From: Curtobacterium sp. MCBD17_013
GTDB taxonomy: Bacteria > Actinomycetota > Actinomycetes > Actinomycetales > Microbacteriaceae
Length of the DNA stretch: 64,000 nt
Direction: 5' to 3'
NCBI RefSeq assembly: GCF_003234565.1
Contig: NZ_QKTU01000001.1
Location: forward strand, 310,001-374,000
A model generated the notes under the pieces. The model did not search any database. It was not told the DNA's origin and saw only the letters and a program-made list of their open reading frames with translations. The translations under genes were made by a program, and so were the position numbers. Shown here piece after piece: positions 54,089 through 62,381 of this stretch. Each line of letters begins with the position of its first letter. Positions within the stretch are counted from its first letter, which is position 1.

Positions 54089-55297
54089 TCAGGTGAGGAC
54101 GTCGGCCGCGGAGTCCGCGGGGACGTCGGCCCAGCTGCCGTCGGCGTCGGCACTGCGTGCGACGGCGTCGAGGACGCGCTGAACGTGGAGGCCGTCCGCG
54201 AAGGACGGCTCGGGACGGGTGCCGTCGGCGATGGCGGTGACGAGGTCGACGACCTGATGGGTGAACGCGTGCTCCCACCCGAGGACGTGCCCCGCTGGCC
54301 ACCACATGTCGACCCAGGGGTGGCCGGGGTCGGTGACGAGGACCTGACGGAAGCCCTGTTCGGTCTCCGGCAGGGTGGCGTCGTGGAAGGCGAGCTCGTT
54401 GAGCCGCTCGAGGTCGAACGCCACCGCACCGGTCGTGCCGCTGATCTCGATGCGGAGCGCGTTCTTCCGACCACTCGCGACGCGCGAGGCGCCGAACTGG
54501 CCGATCGAGCCGTCGGACAGCCGCGCCGTGATGAGGGCGAGGTCGTCCACGGTCACCGGGCGCCGCGGGGCGTCGGCGGCGGAGCGGCCTCCGAGACCGA
54601 CGGCCTCCGTCATCACCGGTCGTTCGGTCGTGAAGGTGTGCAGGAGACCGGACACCCGCTCCACCGCCGCTCCGGTCACGTACTCGACGGCGTCGATCGC
54701 GTGGGCTCCGATGTCGCCGAGGGCGCCGCTGCCGGCCTGCTCCTGGTCGAGGCGCCAGGTCATCGGTCCGTCGGGGTCGGCGAGCCAGTCCTGGTCGTAG
54801 GTGGCGCGCACCTGGCGGACGTCCCCGATCCTCCCGGCCCGGACGAGGTCGTGGGCCAACCGGAGCGCGGGGACGCGACGGTAGCTGAAGCCGACCATCG
54901 CGACGACCCCGTGGTCCGCGGCCGTGGCGGCGGCCGCGGCCATGCGCTCCGCCTCCGCGACGCTGTTGGCCAGGGGCTTCTCGCACAGCACGTGCTTGCC
55001 CGCCTCGAGCGCGGCGACCGCGATCTCGGCGTGGGAGGACCCCGGCGTGCAGATGTCGACGAGGTCGATGTCGTCGCGGGCGATGACGTCGCGCCAGTCG
55101 GTGGCGCTCGACTCCCACCCGAGGCGGTCCGCGGCGGCCGCGGCACGGGCGGCGTCGCGGCCGACGACGACGGATCGACGCACCGAACGCGGCAGGTCCG
55201 CGACCACCGGCGCCGTGCGCCATGCCTGGGAATGGGCGGCGCCCATGAACCCGTGTCCGATCATCGCGACCCGGATCGTGCCGTCGACACTGCTCAT
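54089..55297 (-). CDS. Gfo/Idh/MocA-family sugar oxidoreductase, first gene of the carbohydrate operon
   Basis: A 402-residue NAD(P)-dependent dehydrogenase. The Rossmann part begins VAMIGHGFMGAAHSQAW with EKPLANS; the substrate domain contains GDIGAHAIDAVEY, with the His/Asp pair typical of inositol dehydrogenase-like enzymes, and a late DMWWPAGHVLGWEHAF. It resembles the group that oxidises inositols or glycosides. The ATG at 55297 follows AAGGAG. The divergent LacI gene and two operators lie upstream. Confidence 0.93.
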   Translation of the reverse strand: MSSVDGTIRVAMIGHGFMGAAHSQAWRTAPVVADLPRSVRRSVVVGRDAARAAAAADRLGWESSATDWRDVIARDDIDLVDICTPGSSHAEIAVAALEAGKHVLCEKPLANSVAEAERMAAAAATAADHGVVAMVGFSYRRVPALRLAHDLVRAGRIGDVRQVRATYDQDWLADPDGPMTWRLDQEQAGSGALGDIGAHAIDAVEYVTGAAVERVSGLLHTFTTERPVMTEAVGLGGRSAADAPRRPVTVDDLALITARLSDGSIGQFGASRVASGRKNALRIEISGTTGAVAFDLERLNELAFHDATLPETEQGFRQVLVTDPGHPWVDMWWPAGHVLGWEHAFTHQVVDLVTAIADGTRPEPSFADGLHVQRVLDAVARSADADGSWADVPADSAADVLT

Positions 55298-55361
55298 CTC
55301 GTAACTCCTTCGTCACTCAACGGCGGTCACGCTATTGCACGTCCGGAGCGAGCACAAGAGA

Positions 55362-55383
55362 ATCGTCGAAACAATTCGACGAT
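55362..55383. promoter_or_regulatory. LacI-type operator 1
   Basis: Perfect palindrome: half-sites ATCGTCGAA and TTCGACGAT flank ACAA. It lies 65 bp before the dehydrogenase ATG, near a TTGTGC/TAGCGT promoter candidate on the minus strand. The same half-site recurs at 55428, so both are very likely sites of the adjacent LacI protein. Confidence 0.75.
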
Positions 55384-55427
55384 GACACGCGCGCGTTCCA
55401 GGGCATCGCGTGGGGCTCGTCCGCGCT

Positions 55428-55449
55428 ATCGTCGAATGGGTTCGACCGC
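55428..55449. promoter_or_regulatory. LacI-type operator 2
   Basis: ATCGTCGAA, a 4-bp spacer and TTCGAC followed by three mismatches to the perfect site. It overlaps a TATCGT -10-like box 60 bp before the LacI start and is 66 bp from operator 1, a spacing compatible with looping and autoregulation. Confidence 0.65.
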
Positions 55450-55487
55450 GTCGCGGTCCGGGTCCGGGCGGAGAGAGAGGGCCCACC

Positions 55488-56498
55488 GTGCCAGTGCAGC
55501 GCATCGCCGACGTCGCCCGGCACGCGGGCGTGTCGACGAGCACCGTGTCGTACGTGCTCAGCGGGAACCGACCGATCTCCGCGGAGACCCGGCGGCGGGT
55601 CGAGGCGAGCATCGACGCACTCGGGTTCATCCCACACGCCGGCGCGCGGTCGATCCGACGGCGGCGCACCAACGTGGTCGCGCTCGCGCTCCCGCTCCGC
55701 CCGGAGTCGCAGGTGCGTGTGCAGATGGAGTTCGTCCTGAGCATCCTCAGCGCCGCCCGGCAGGAGGGCAAGCACGTGCTGCTCCTCAGCACCGAGGACG
55801 GGGTCCAGGCGATCCGCGAGGTGACCGCGGGCTCGCTCGTCGACGGCGTGATCCTCATGGAGGTCGAGACGGAGGACGCCCGCGTCGCCCTGCTCGAGCA
55901 GCTCGGGTTCCCGACCGTCGTGCTCGGCACCCCGGGGCCGCCGGTCACCCTGCCGTCGATCGACTTCGACTTCGCCGCTGCCGGGGCGCTCGAGGCGACG
56001 AACCTCATGGACCAGGGCCACCGCCACATCGGCTACGTCGGACACGCCGTCGAGACCTTCGACCGCGGCCTCGGGTTCGCGGTCACCGCGCGGGACGCCG
56101 TGCTGCGGACCGTGCGCGACGCGGGCGGCACCGCCACGTGGGTGTCGACCGGGGGCTCCCGGGCGGACGTCGCGGAGTCGCTCGAACGGCTCTTCGCGCT
56201 CGACCCGGACATCACCGGGCTCGTCGTCCACAACGAGACGGCGCTCCCGACCGTGCTCGACCGGCTCCGCGAGCTCGGGCGCCACGTGCCGCGGGACGTC
56301 TCCGTGACCGCTCTCGCGCCCGACGCCGATGCCGAGCACTGCGTGCCGCCCGTGTCGAACGTGGACCTGCCGTCGGGCGAGATGGCCCGGACGTCCTTCG
56401 CGATGTTGCTCGAGATCCTCGACGGGGGGACACCGGAGGCGTCGCGCATCCCGCCGACCCTGCAGCACCGGGGATCGGTGACGACGCCCCGTCGGTAG
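55488..56498 (+). CDS. LacI-family transcriptional regulator
   Basis: A 336-residue repressor. The N-terminal HTH and hinge are clear: VQRIADVARHAGVSTSTVSYVLSG-type helix-turn-helix (residues 2-25) and a hinge near ALGFIPHAGARSIRRRR. The periplasmic-binding-like core (about 60-330) would sense the operon's sugar. GTG 55488 follows GAGAGAGAGG. It is divergent from the carbohydrate operon, which it probably represses through the two palindromes. Confidence 0.95.
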   Translation: MPVQRIADVARHAGVSTSTVSYVLSGNRPISAETRRRVEASIDALGFIPHAGARSIRRRRTNVVALALPLRPESQVRVQMEFVLSILSAARQEGKHVLLLSTEDGVQAIREVTAGSLVDGVILMEVETEDARVALLEQLGFPTVVLGTPGPPVTLPSIDFDFAAAGALEATNLMDQGHRHIGYVGHAVETFDRGLGFAVTARDAVLRTVRDAGGTATWVSTGGSRADVAESLERLFALDPDITGLVVHNETALPTVLDRLRELGRHVPRDVSVTALAPDADAEHCVPPVSNVDLPSGEMARTSFAMLLEILDGGTPEASRIPPTLQHRGSVTTPRR

Positions 56499-56538
56499 TG
56501 CTCGGCCGCAGCGTGTCGGAACGCCGTAGCGTGGGAGC

Positions 56539-57063
56539 ATGCCGGACCTCCTGGTCGTCACCGGTCCACTCGCGGTCGGTAAGGACACGACCGCCGACGC
56601 CCTCGCTCGCCTGCTCCGCGCCCGGGGGCGGACCGTCGTGGTCGTCGACGTCGACGACGTGGCCGCGATGGTCGCCGGGGGAGCCGCCGACTCCGGACTC
56701 TGGGCCGCGGCGCACGAGGCCCACGGTGCCCTCGTCGCCTCCTGGATGCGCTCGGCGGTCGACGTCGTGATCGCCGTCGGCCCCGTGTTCTCGGCCGAGG
56801 AACGGGACGCCCTCACCCGACCGTTGCCACCAGGGGTCACGCCGACCTGGGTGGTCCTCGACGCGCCGGTGGAGGTCACGTTCGGTCGTGCCGCCGCCGA
56901 TGCCACCCGAGGACGGTCCCGCGTGGCCGCGTTCCACCACGAGGCCCACCGGCGCTTCCGGGGGCTCCTGCCGTCGATCCCCGCGGACGTGCTGATCGAC
57001 ACCTCCGTGCGGCGACCAGACGACATCGCGGTCACGGTCCTCGCGCTGCTCGATCGACGCTGA
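56539..57063 (+). CDS. P-loop nucleotide kinase-like protein
   Basis: A 174-residue ATPase/kinase fold protein with a Walker A motif GPLAVGKDTT at the N terminus and a VVVVDVDDVA strand; later FHHEAHRRF and a C-terminal ADVLIDTSVR resemble small-molecule or shikimate/adenylylsulfate-type kinases. Substrate unknown. The ATG at 56539 lies six bases after TAGCGT, suggesting a leaderless mRNA. Confidence 0.8.
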   Translation: MPDLLVVTGPLAVGKDTTADALARLLRARGRTVVVVDVDDVAAMVAGGAADSGLWAAAHEAHGALVASWMRSAVDVVIAVGPVFSAEERDALTRPLPPGVTPTWVVLDAPVEVTFGRAAADATRGRSRVAAFHHEAHRRFRGLLPSIPADVLIDTSVRRPDDIAVTVLALLDRR

Positions 57064-57119
57064 ACAGCTCCGGCGTCGCCCCTGGGAGCCGAGCAGACCC
57101 GGCCCGGCACGATGGACCG

Positions 57120-58430
57120 ATGGCATCCACCACGGCGTCGCGCAACGTCCTCCGTGACGACACGATCGGCCTCCTGACCCGCGGCTACGGCTTCGGCGCG
57201 CACATCTGGCGGCGCGCGGACGCCGGGGCACGGTCGGTCCCCATGCGCCTGCTCGGGAACCGGGCACTGCTCGTCCGCGGGGCGGAGGGCGTCGCGGCGT
57301 TCTACGACGAACGCCTGGTCCGTCGCCACGGAGCGATGCCCGCCGTCGTCCGGCTGACCCTGTTCGGCCCGGGATCCGTGCACGGTCTCGACGGCGACGA
57401 CCACCGGCACCGCAAGGCGACCTTCGTCGACGTCGCGTACGAGGACGCCCAGGTCGAGCGGCTCTCGCCCCTGTTCGACCGGGAGTGGCGGGCAGAACTC
57501 GCGGCGTGGATCGCCGGTGGTGAGCGGTCGGCGTACCGGGCCGCGGTCGGCGCGTACGGACGGGCGAGCATGCGGTGGGCGGGCCTCCCGGGCACGGACG
57601 AGGCGAGGACCCGGTGGGCCGCACGGCTCGCGCAGATCGTCGACGGCTTCGGCGTGCCGTACTCGCCCGAGTACCTGCTCGCGGTCCGGAACCGGCTGTG
57701 GTCGGACCGACACGCGCGGCGCCTCGTCGAGGCCGTCCGGAGCGGCCGACTCGACCCGGCTGCCGGCACGGCCCTGTACGAGTGGGCGTGGCACCGCGAC
57801 CGCCAGGGCGCGCTGCTCCCGTCGCGCACCGCCGGCGTGGAGCTGCAGAACAGCTTCCGTCCGATGATCGCGGTCGCGCGGTTCGCCGCATTCGCCGCGG
57901 CGGCGCTGCACGACCGCCCGGACTGGCGGACGCGGATCGCCGACGAGACCGCGGCGCGCGGCTCGCTGGTCGGCGGTCCGCTCGCGACCGCGTTCGCGCA
58001 GGAGATCCGTCGGACGGCGCCGTTCGTGCCGATGCTCCCGGCGCGCGCCGTGCAGGACGTCGAGATCGACGGCGCGCGGGTGCCGGCGGGCGGTCGACTG
58101 GTGCTCGACATCCTCGGCACGGACACCGACGACCGCTCGTGGGAGCGGCCCGACGTGTTCGACCCGGAGCGGTTCGTCGGCGTCGACGACTACGAAGCGC
58201 TCCCCGCGTTCGTCCCGCACGGTGGCGCATCGGTGCCCGGTGGCCATCGCTGCCCCGGGGAGAAGCTCGCCATCGCCGGGCTCGCGGCGGCCGTCGCGGC
58301 GCTGAGCGATCCCCGCGTGACGGTCCTCGCCACCGGACTCGAGGTCGACCGCCGTCGCATGCCGACGAAGCCCCGGTCGGGCGTCCGGGTGCGGCCGAGC
58401 GGGATCGGTGCGCGCTGTCCCTTCCACTGA
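57120..58430 (+). CDS. Cytochrome P450, CYP152-like fatty acid peroxygenase
   Basis: A 436-residue haem protein. The haem-binding loop is FVPHGGASVPGGHRCPGE with Cys378. Distinctive CYP152 features are ELQNSFRPMIAVARF with the active-site Arg-Pro pair (Arg247-Pro248) in place of the usual acid-alcohol pair, HGLDGDDHRHRK, and the EIRRTAPFVP block. Members use hydrogen peroxide to hydroxylate or decarboxylate fatty acids without a redox partner. The ATG at 57120 is close to a CACGAT box. No ferredoxin gene lies nearby, which is consistent. Confidence 0.88.
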   Translation: MASTTASRNVLRDDTIGLLTRGYGFGAHIWRRADAGARSVPMRLLGNRALLVRGAEGVAAFYDERLVRRHGAMPAVVRLTLFGPGSVHGLDGDDHRHRKATFVDVAYEDAQVERLSPLFDREWRAELAAWIAGGERSAYRAAVGAYGRASMRWAGLPGTDEARTRWAARLAQIVDGFGVPYSPEYLLAVRNRLWSDRHARRLVEAVRSGRLDPAAGTALYEWAWHRDRQGALLPSRTAGVELQNSFRPMIAVARFAAFAAAALHDRPDWRTRIADETAARGSLVGGPLATAFAQEIRRTAPFVPMLPARAVQDVEIDGARVPAGGRLVLDILGTDTDDRSWERPDVFDPERFVGVDDYEALPAFVPHGGASVPGGHRCPGEKLAIAGLAAAVAALSDPRVTVLATGLEVDRRRMPTKPRSGVRVRPSGIGARCPFH

Positions 58431-58573
58431 TCCGGGCGGTGACCGTCCCGCGCACCGTTCCCAGTCGGTTCCCCGTATCCTGACGGTGGAAGCAATGGCG
58501 ATTCCGGTAGAAGAGCCTGGTCGCCGTGGCGCGTCCCCGCGGTCAGGCGTGGCATTGAACCCCTGAGCGCATC

Positions 58574-58936
58574 GTGACCCACCATCGCATCGAATTCGTG
58601 ACCCGTGACCGCACGGGCATCACCGCCGTCGTGACGTCGACCGGCGTCGTGGACGCCGACGCGGTCATCCGCAACATCCAGGCGGGACACTCCGGCTACT
58701 ACGTCGAAGCGACCGATTGGCGGCGCGCACCGGTCCGGACCCTCTCGGTCCTCGGTGGGGCGTACCTGTTCGCGAACTGGGACGGCAGCAAGCGCAACAA
58801 CCTCCACGACATCGCGGCGCGTGCACCCGCACGCGCCGTGGAGCCGGCGAAGCCCACCGAGTCGCGGTTCATGGTCGCGCTCGGCGCCGCTGTGTCGGTG
58901 CTCCTCGGACGACGCCGGACGGCGTACCGCCGCTGA
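58574..58936 (+). CDS. DUF3892 protein
   Basis: A 120-residue protein. The DUF3892 pattern is visible: DAVIRNIQAG, a YYVEA strand, VRTLSVLGG and AYLFANWDGSKRNNLHDI. The C terminus is basic. Function unknown. GTG 58574 has no clear ribosome site. The 143 bp upstream hold no gene; a TATCCT box sits near 58477. Confidence 0.8.
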   Translation: MTHHRIEFVTRDRTGITAVVTSTGVVDADAVIRNIQAGHSGYYVEATDWRRAPVRTLSVLGGAYLFANWDGSKRNNLHDIAARAPARAVEPAKPTESRFMVALGAAVSVLLGRRRTAYRR

Positions 58937-58995
58937 CGCCGGATCCGCCGTACGGTCGACATGCGCAGGTCGCGCACGGCAAGGAGGGACCCCCG

Positions 58996-59703
58996 ATGGA
59001 ACTCGTCTTCGTCCACGGCGCGCTCGTGCGCGACGGCTCGTGGTGGTGGGGCCCCACGGCGGAGCTGCTCCGCGAGCGCACCGGCGTCCGCAGCACGGCG
59101 GTCGCCCTGCCCTCGTGCGGTGAGACCGCGCCTGACGACGTGGCCGGGGGACTCGTCGCCGACGCCGCCGCGCTCCGCTGCGTGCTCGACGGCCTCGACG
59201 CGGCGATCGTCGTCGGCCACTCCTACGGTGGGACCGTCATCGCCGAGGCCGGGACCCACCCCGCCGTCGCCCACCTGGTGCTCGTGTCGTCGTACCTGCC
59301 CGACGTCGGCCAGACGCAGGGCGGCGTCATGAGCGGCGAACCGGACCCCGTCACGATCGCCGACGGCGGTGACGGGACCGTCCACCTGTCCGGCTACGAC
59401 GCGGCGTCGTTCGGCGCCCGGTTCCTCCAGGACGCCGACGAGACGGTGCAACGCGAGGCGTGGGAGCGGCGGACGGCCCAGGCGGCCGCGGCCTTCGTCA
59501 CACCGACGAGCACCGCCGGGTGGCAGGGCGTCGACTCGACGTACCTCGTCTGCCGGGAGGACCGGAGCACGACCGTCGCGTTGCAGCGGTCCCACGCCGC
59601 TCGCGCCACCCGCGCCGTGGATCTCCCGACCGGTCACCACCCGTTCCTGACCCGGCCCGACCTCGTCGTCGAGCAGCTGGAGGCCGTGCTGCACCGCGGC
59701 TGA
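58996..59703 (+). CDS. Alpha/beta hydrolase
   Basis: A 235-residue single-domain hydrolase. Oxyanion region FVHGALVRDGSWWW, nucleophile elbow GHSYGG with its Ser, an acid in CREDRS and the catalytic His in TGHHPFL are all present, as in small esterase or RsbQ-like hydrolases. Substrate unknown. The ATG at 58996 follows AAGGAGGG. Confidence 0.92.
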   Translation: MELVFVHGALVRDGSWWWGPTAELLRERTGVRSTAVALPSCGETAPDDVAGGLVADAAALRCVLDGLDAAIVVGHSYGGTVIAEAGTHPAVAHLVLVSSYLPDVGQTQGGVMSGEPDPVTIADGGDGTVHLSGYDAASFGARFLQDADETVQREAWERRTAQAAAAFVTPTSTAGWQGVDSTYLVCREDRSTTVALQRSHAARATRAVDLPTGHHPFLTRPDLVVEQLEAVLHRG

Positions 59704-59750
59704 TCCGCGTCCGGTGGCGCGCAGGGAGGACCTGCGGCCACGGCGAGCGC

Positions 59751-60956
59751 CTACCCCGGCTGACGCCGTGGCGGCAGCACGGTGGCGACGGCGATGACCA
59801 CCAACACGGCCGGCGCCGAGATCGCGACGACGCGGAATCCGTCCCCGCCGGCCTGACCGACGACGCCGCCCACGAACGACCCCAGCGCCATCGCGCCGGC
59901 GACGCACGCGCTCACCCAGGCCACCGCCTCGGTGAACACCGCGCCGTGGACCTCCTGGTGGAGCACCCGGTTGGTGGAGATCGTGAACGGTGTGATCGTG
60001 GCGCCCGCGAACAGTCCGAGGGGGAACAGCCAGCCGAGCCCGGGGGACAGCGCGAGCGCGCTCCAGAACACCGCGACGGCCGCGGAAGCCGCGAGCAGCA
60101 GGCGGAAGGGCGGGACCCGCGACGGCACGGCGCTCATGAGGACACCACCGGTCACGCTGCCGATCGAGTACGCGGTGAGCACGAGACCGGCGATCTGCGG
60201 GAGGCCCGCTTCCGTCGCCCACGCGACGACCGTGACGTCGTTGACCCCGAAGGTCAGACCCAGTGCCACGCTCGAGACCAACAACGCCATCACGCGCCGG
60301 GAGCGCCACGGGACGAACGCGCGCCGTGTCACGCTGACGCCCCCGGTCGGTCCGCGCCCGACCCCGCGCCGGAGCCACAGGCACCCCGCGGCGCCGAACA
60401 GGCCCGACGCCACCAGCCCTGCGGCCGGGTCCACCGCCGCCGAGACGAGGGCCGCGAGGGCCGGCCCGAAGACCCAGACGAGCTCGTCCGCGATCGCCTC
60501 GAGTGAGAACGCCAGGTGGATCCCGCTGCCGGCACCGACCATCGCCGTCCATCGCGCGCGGGTGAACGCCCCGGCCGGCACGATCGTCGCGCCGACGAGG
60601 AGCACCGCCACGGTGATGACCACCAGGGACTGGCGCGTGGTGCCGGCGACGACGAGGAGCACGACCGCGACCGGGTGCCCCACGGCGGCGACCAGGAGTG
60701 CTCCGCGCTGCCCACGACGGTCGGCGACGCGGCCGAACACCGGCCCGGTGAGTGCACTGGCGGCGATCGCCACCCCCGAGGCGAACCCGGCGTCGGCGAA
60801 CGACCCGGTCACCGAGCGGACGAAGAACAGGACGCTGAAGCCGACGACGGCGAGCGGGATCCGCGCGACGAGTCCGGCGGCCGCGAGGTGCCGGCGATCC
60901 GTCGGCGCGAGGAGCGCGGACCAGCCCCGCAGCCCGGTCGTCGTCGACGCGTTCAC
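59751..60956 (-). CDS. MFS transporter
   Basis: A 401-residue major facilitator protein with about 12 membrane segments. The first intracellular loop GRVADRRGQRGALL matches the MFS signature. Probably an exporter; substrate unknown. The GTG at 60956 is preceded by GAGGGGAA; the longer open frame to 61103 runs into the GDSL gene and is not used. It is 109 bp downstream of the GDSL gene on the same strand. Confidence 0.88.
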   Translation of the reverse strand: MNASTTTGLRGWSALLAPTDRRHLAAAGLVARIPLAVVGFSVLFFVRSVTGSFADAGFASGVAIAASALTGPVFGRVADRRGQRGALLVAAVGHPVAVVLLVVAGTTRQSLVVITVAVLLVGATIVPAGAFTRARWTAMVGAGSGIHLAFSLEAIADELVWVFGPALAALVSAAVDPAAGLVASGLFGAAGCLWLRRGVGRGPTGGVSVTRRAFVPWRSRRVMALLVSSVALGLTFGVNDVTVVAWATEAGLPQIAGLVLTAYSIGSVTGGVLMSAVPSRVPPFRLLLAASAAVAVFWSALALSPGLGWLFPLGLFAGATITPFTISTNRVLHQEVHGAVFTEAVAWVSACVAGAMALGSFVGGVVGQAGGDGFRVVAISAPAVLVVIAVATVLPPRRQPG

Positions 60957-61065
60957 GGTTCCCCTCGCTGTGCTCGGCACGCACGGCGTCGTGCGGACGC
61001 TCCTCAGCGTAGGGCACGCCGACGACCCGCCGCTCAGGCTCCGGCGTCGGCGAGCACGGCAACCG

Positions 61066-62253
61066 TCACTGTGCTCCGTCACGGAGCGCGCGGAGCACGG
61101 CACGGCTGATCGTCCGCTGACCCCGGTCGTCCGGGTGCAGGTCGTCGGTCGGCGAGATGCCGGGGCGCGACGCGAGGTCGCCGGGGAACGCGTCCGCGAT
61201 GCTGACGTACGCCGAGCCGGTCGCCGCCGCGACCCGCTTCGCGACGTCCCGGTAGGCGGACCACGGCTCCCGCAGCTGCGCCTGCATGGAGGGACCGGGC
61301 GCGAACTCGCCGATCACCAGGACGGACGGCCTGGACGGCAACCGCCGCAGCGCCCGAACGAAGCGTTCGTAGTCCGGCAGCAACTGGTCCGCGGTCAGGC
61401 TCTTGGCGTCGTTGCCGCCCAGGGTGATCGTGACGAGGTCGGGAGCAGCACGCCGCATCGCCCCGAGGAACCCGGCCTCGTCCTTCGTGAACAGGCCGAC
61501 GGTCGCGCCGGAGTGCGTCGCGTCGAGCAGGGTGACGCCCCGGTCGCGATCGCCGTCGTAGACGGTGAAGCCCTCGAGGTCGACCGTCCCGAGCGCCGAG
61601 ACGGTCACGGTGTGCTTCCCGGCGGCCAGCCCGTCCACCTTCGTCATCGTGCCGGTGCTCGCGGCGCCGTCGGTGTCGACCTGCACGGGGGACGAGGAGT
61701 CCACCCGGTAGGTGAAGGACCCGGATCCGGGGTAGCGGGTCCACCAGATGTCGACGCCGGTCCCGGTGAACGTGTACGTGCGCGACGATCCGGGGAGCAT
61801 GCGCACCGCGCGGTAGCCGAGGTCGGGAACGCTGTCGTCGAAGCTGGTCGACCCCGTGGTGGCGCTGGCCCAGTCGCCCCACGTCGAGTCCGGGCCGTAC
61901 ACGGCGAACTCGGCGGGCAGGTATCCCGCTCCTCCGGTGGCGCCCTCCGTCGGGTGCGCCTCGCGCAGGGCGGCGAGGGTCAGGTCGAGCCACCGGTCGG
62001 AGCGGGTGGAGGCGCCCTGCCCCTCGCTCAGGGAGTCCCCGACCGCCACCCACCGGGCCGGCGCGTGCGCCCGGTCCTCGACGGCGGCGTTCCACGTCGC
62101 CAACGGGTCGCGCGCGACGGCGGACGGAGTCGTGGGCTCGCCTCCGGATGCCCGGGTGGTCGCGGCGGTGCATCCCGTGAGCGTCAGCAGGATCGCGAGC
62201 ACCAGGGCGGCGACGGGCGCGCCGGGTCGTCGCTCGAGCACAGGACCGGTCAT
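61066..62253 (-). CDS. SGNH/GDSL-family hydrolase lipoprotein
   Basis: A 395-residue secreted lipoprotein. After lipobox LTGC lies a GDSL-type esterase: block I GDSLSEG, block III GGNDAKS and block V DDLHPDD, with the catalytic Ser, Asn and Asp/His in the usual order. A beta-rich insert (about residues 100-190) may bind carbohydrate. Possible role: deacetylation of cell-wall or plant polysaccharide. The ATG at 62253 is chosen; the open frame upstream is longer but lacks a ribosome site. Confidence 0.9.
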   Translation of the reverse strand: MTGPVLERRPGAPVAALVLAILLTLTGCTAATTRASGGEPTTPSAVARDPLATWNAAVEDRAHAPARWVAVGDSLSEGQGASTRSDRWLDLTLAALREAHPTEGATGGAGYLPAEFAVYGPDSTWGDWASATTGSTSFDDSVPDLGYRAVRMLPGSSRTYTFTGTGVDIWWTRYPGSGSFTYRVDSSSPVQVDTDGAASTGTMTKVDGLAAGKHTVTVSALGTVDLEGFTVYDGDRDRGVTLLDATHSGATVGLFTKDEAGFLGAMRRAAPDLVTITLGGNDAKSLTADQLLPDYERFVRALRRLPSRPSVLVIGEFAPGPSMQAQLREPWSAYRDVAKRVAAATGSAYVSIADAFPGDLASRPGISPTDDLHPDDRGQRTISRAVLRALRDGAQ

Positions 62254-62339
62254 GGGGTCATTGAATGCGGACCCGGGGTGATCGGTCAAGGAGCGTGTCG
62301 CGGGACCGGCAGGCGGTGAGCGGTCGTCCAACGGGCGGA

Positions 62340-62372
62340 GGTGGTGGCGCCGACCGGACGGCCGGCACCACC
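62340..62372. terminator. Hairpin after the GH42 gene
   Basis: Arms GGTGGTG (62340-62346) and CACCACC (62366-62372) can pair, with a second inner stem, 10-42 bases beyond the GH42 stop on the minus strand. Confidence 0.5.
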
Positions 62373-62381
62373 ACGCGCGCG

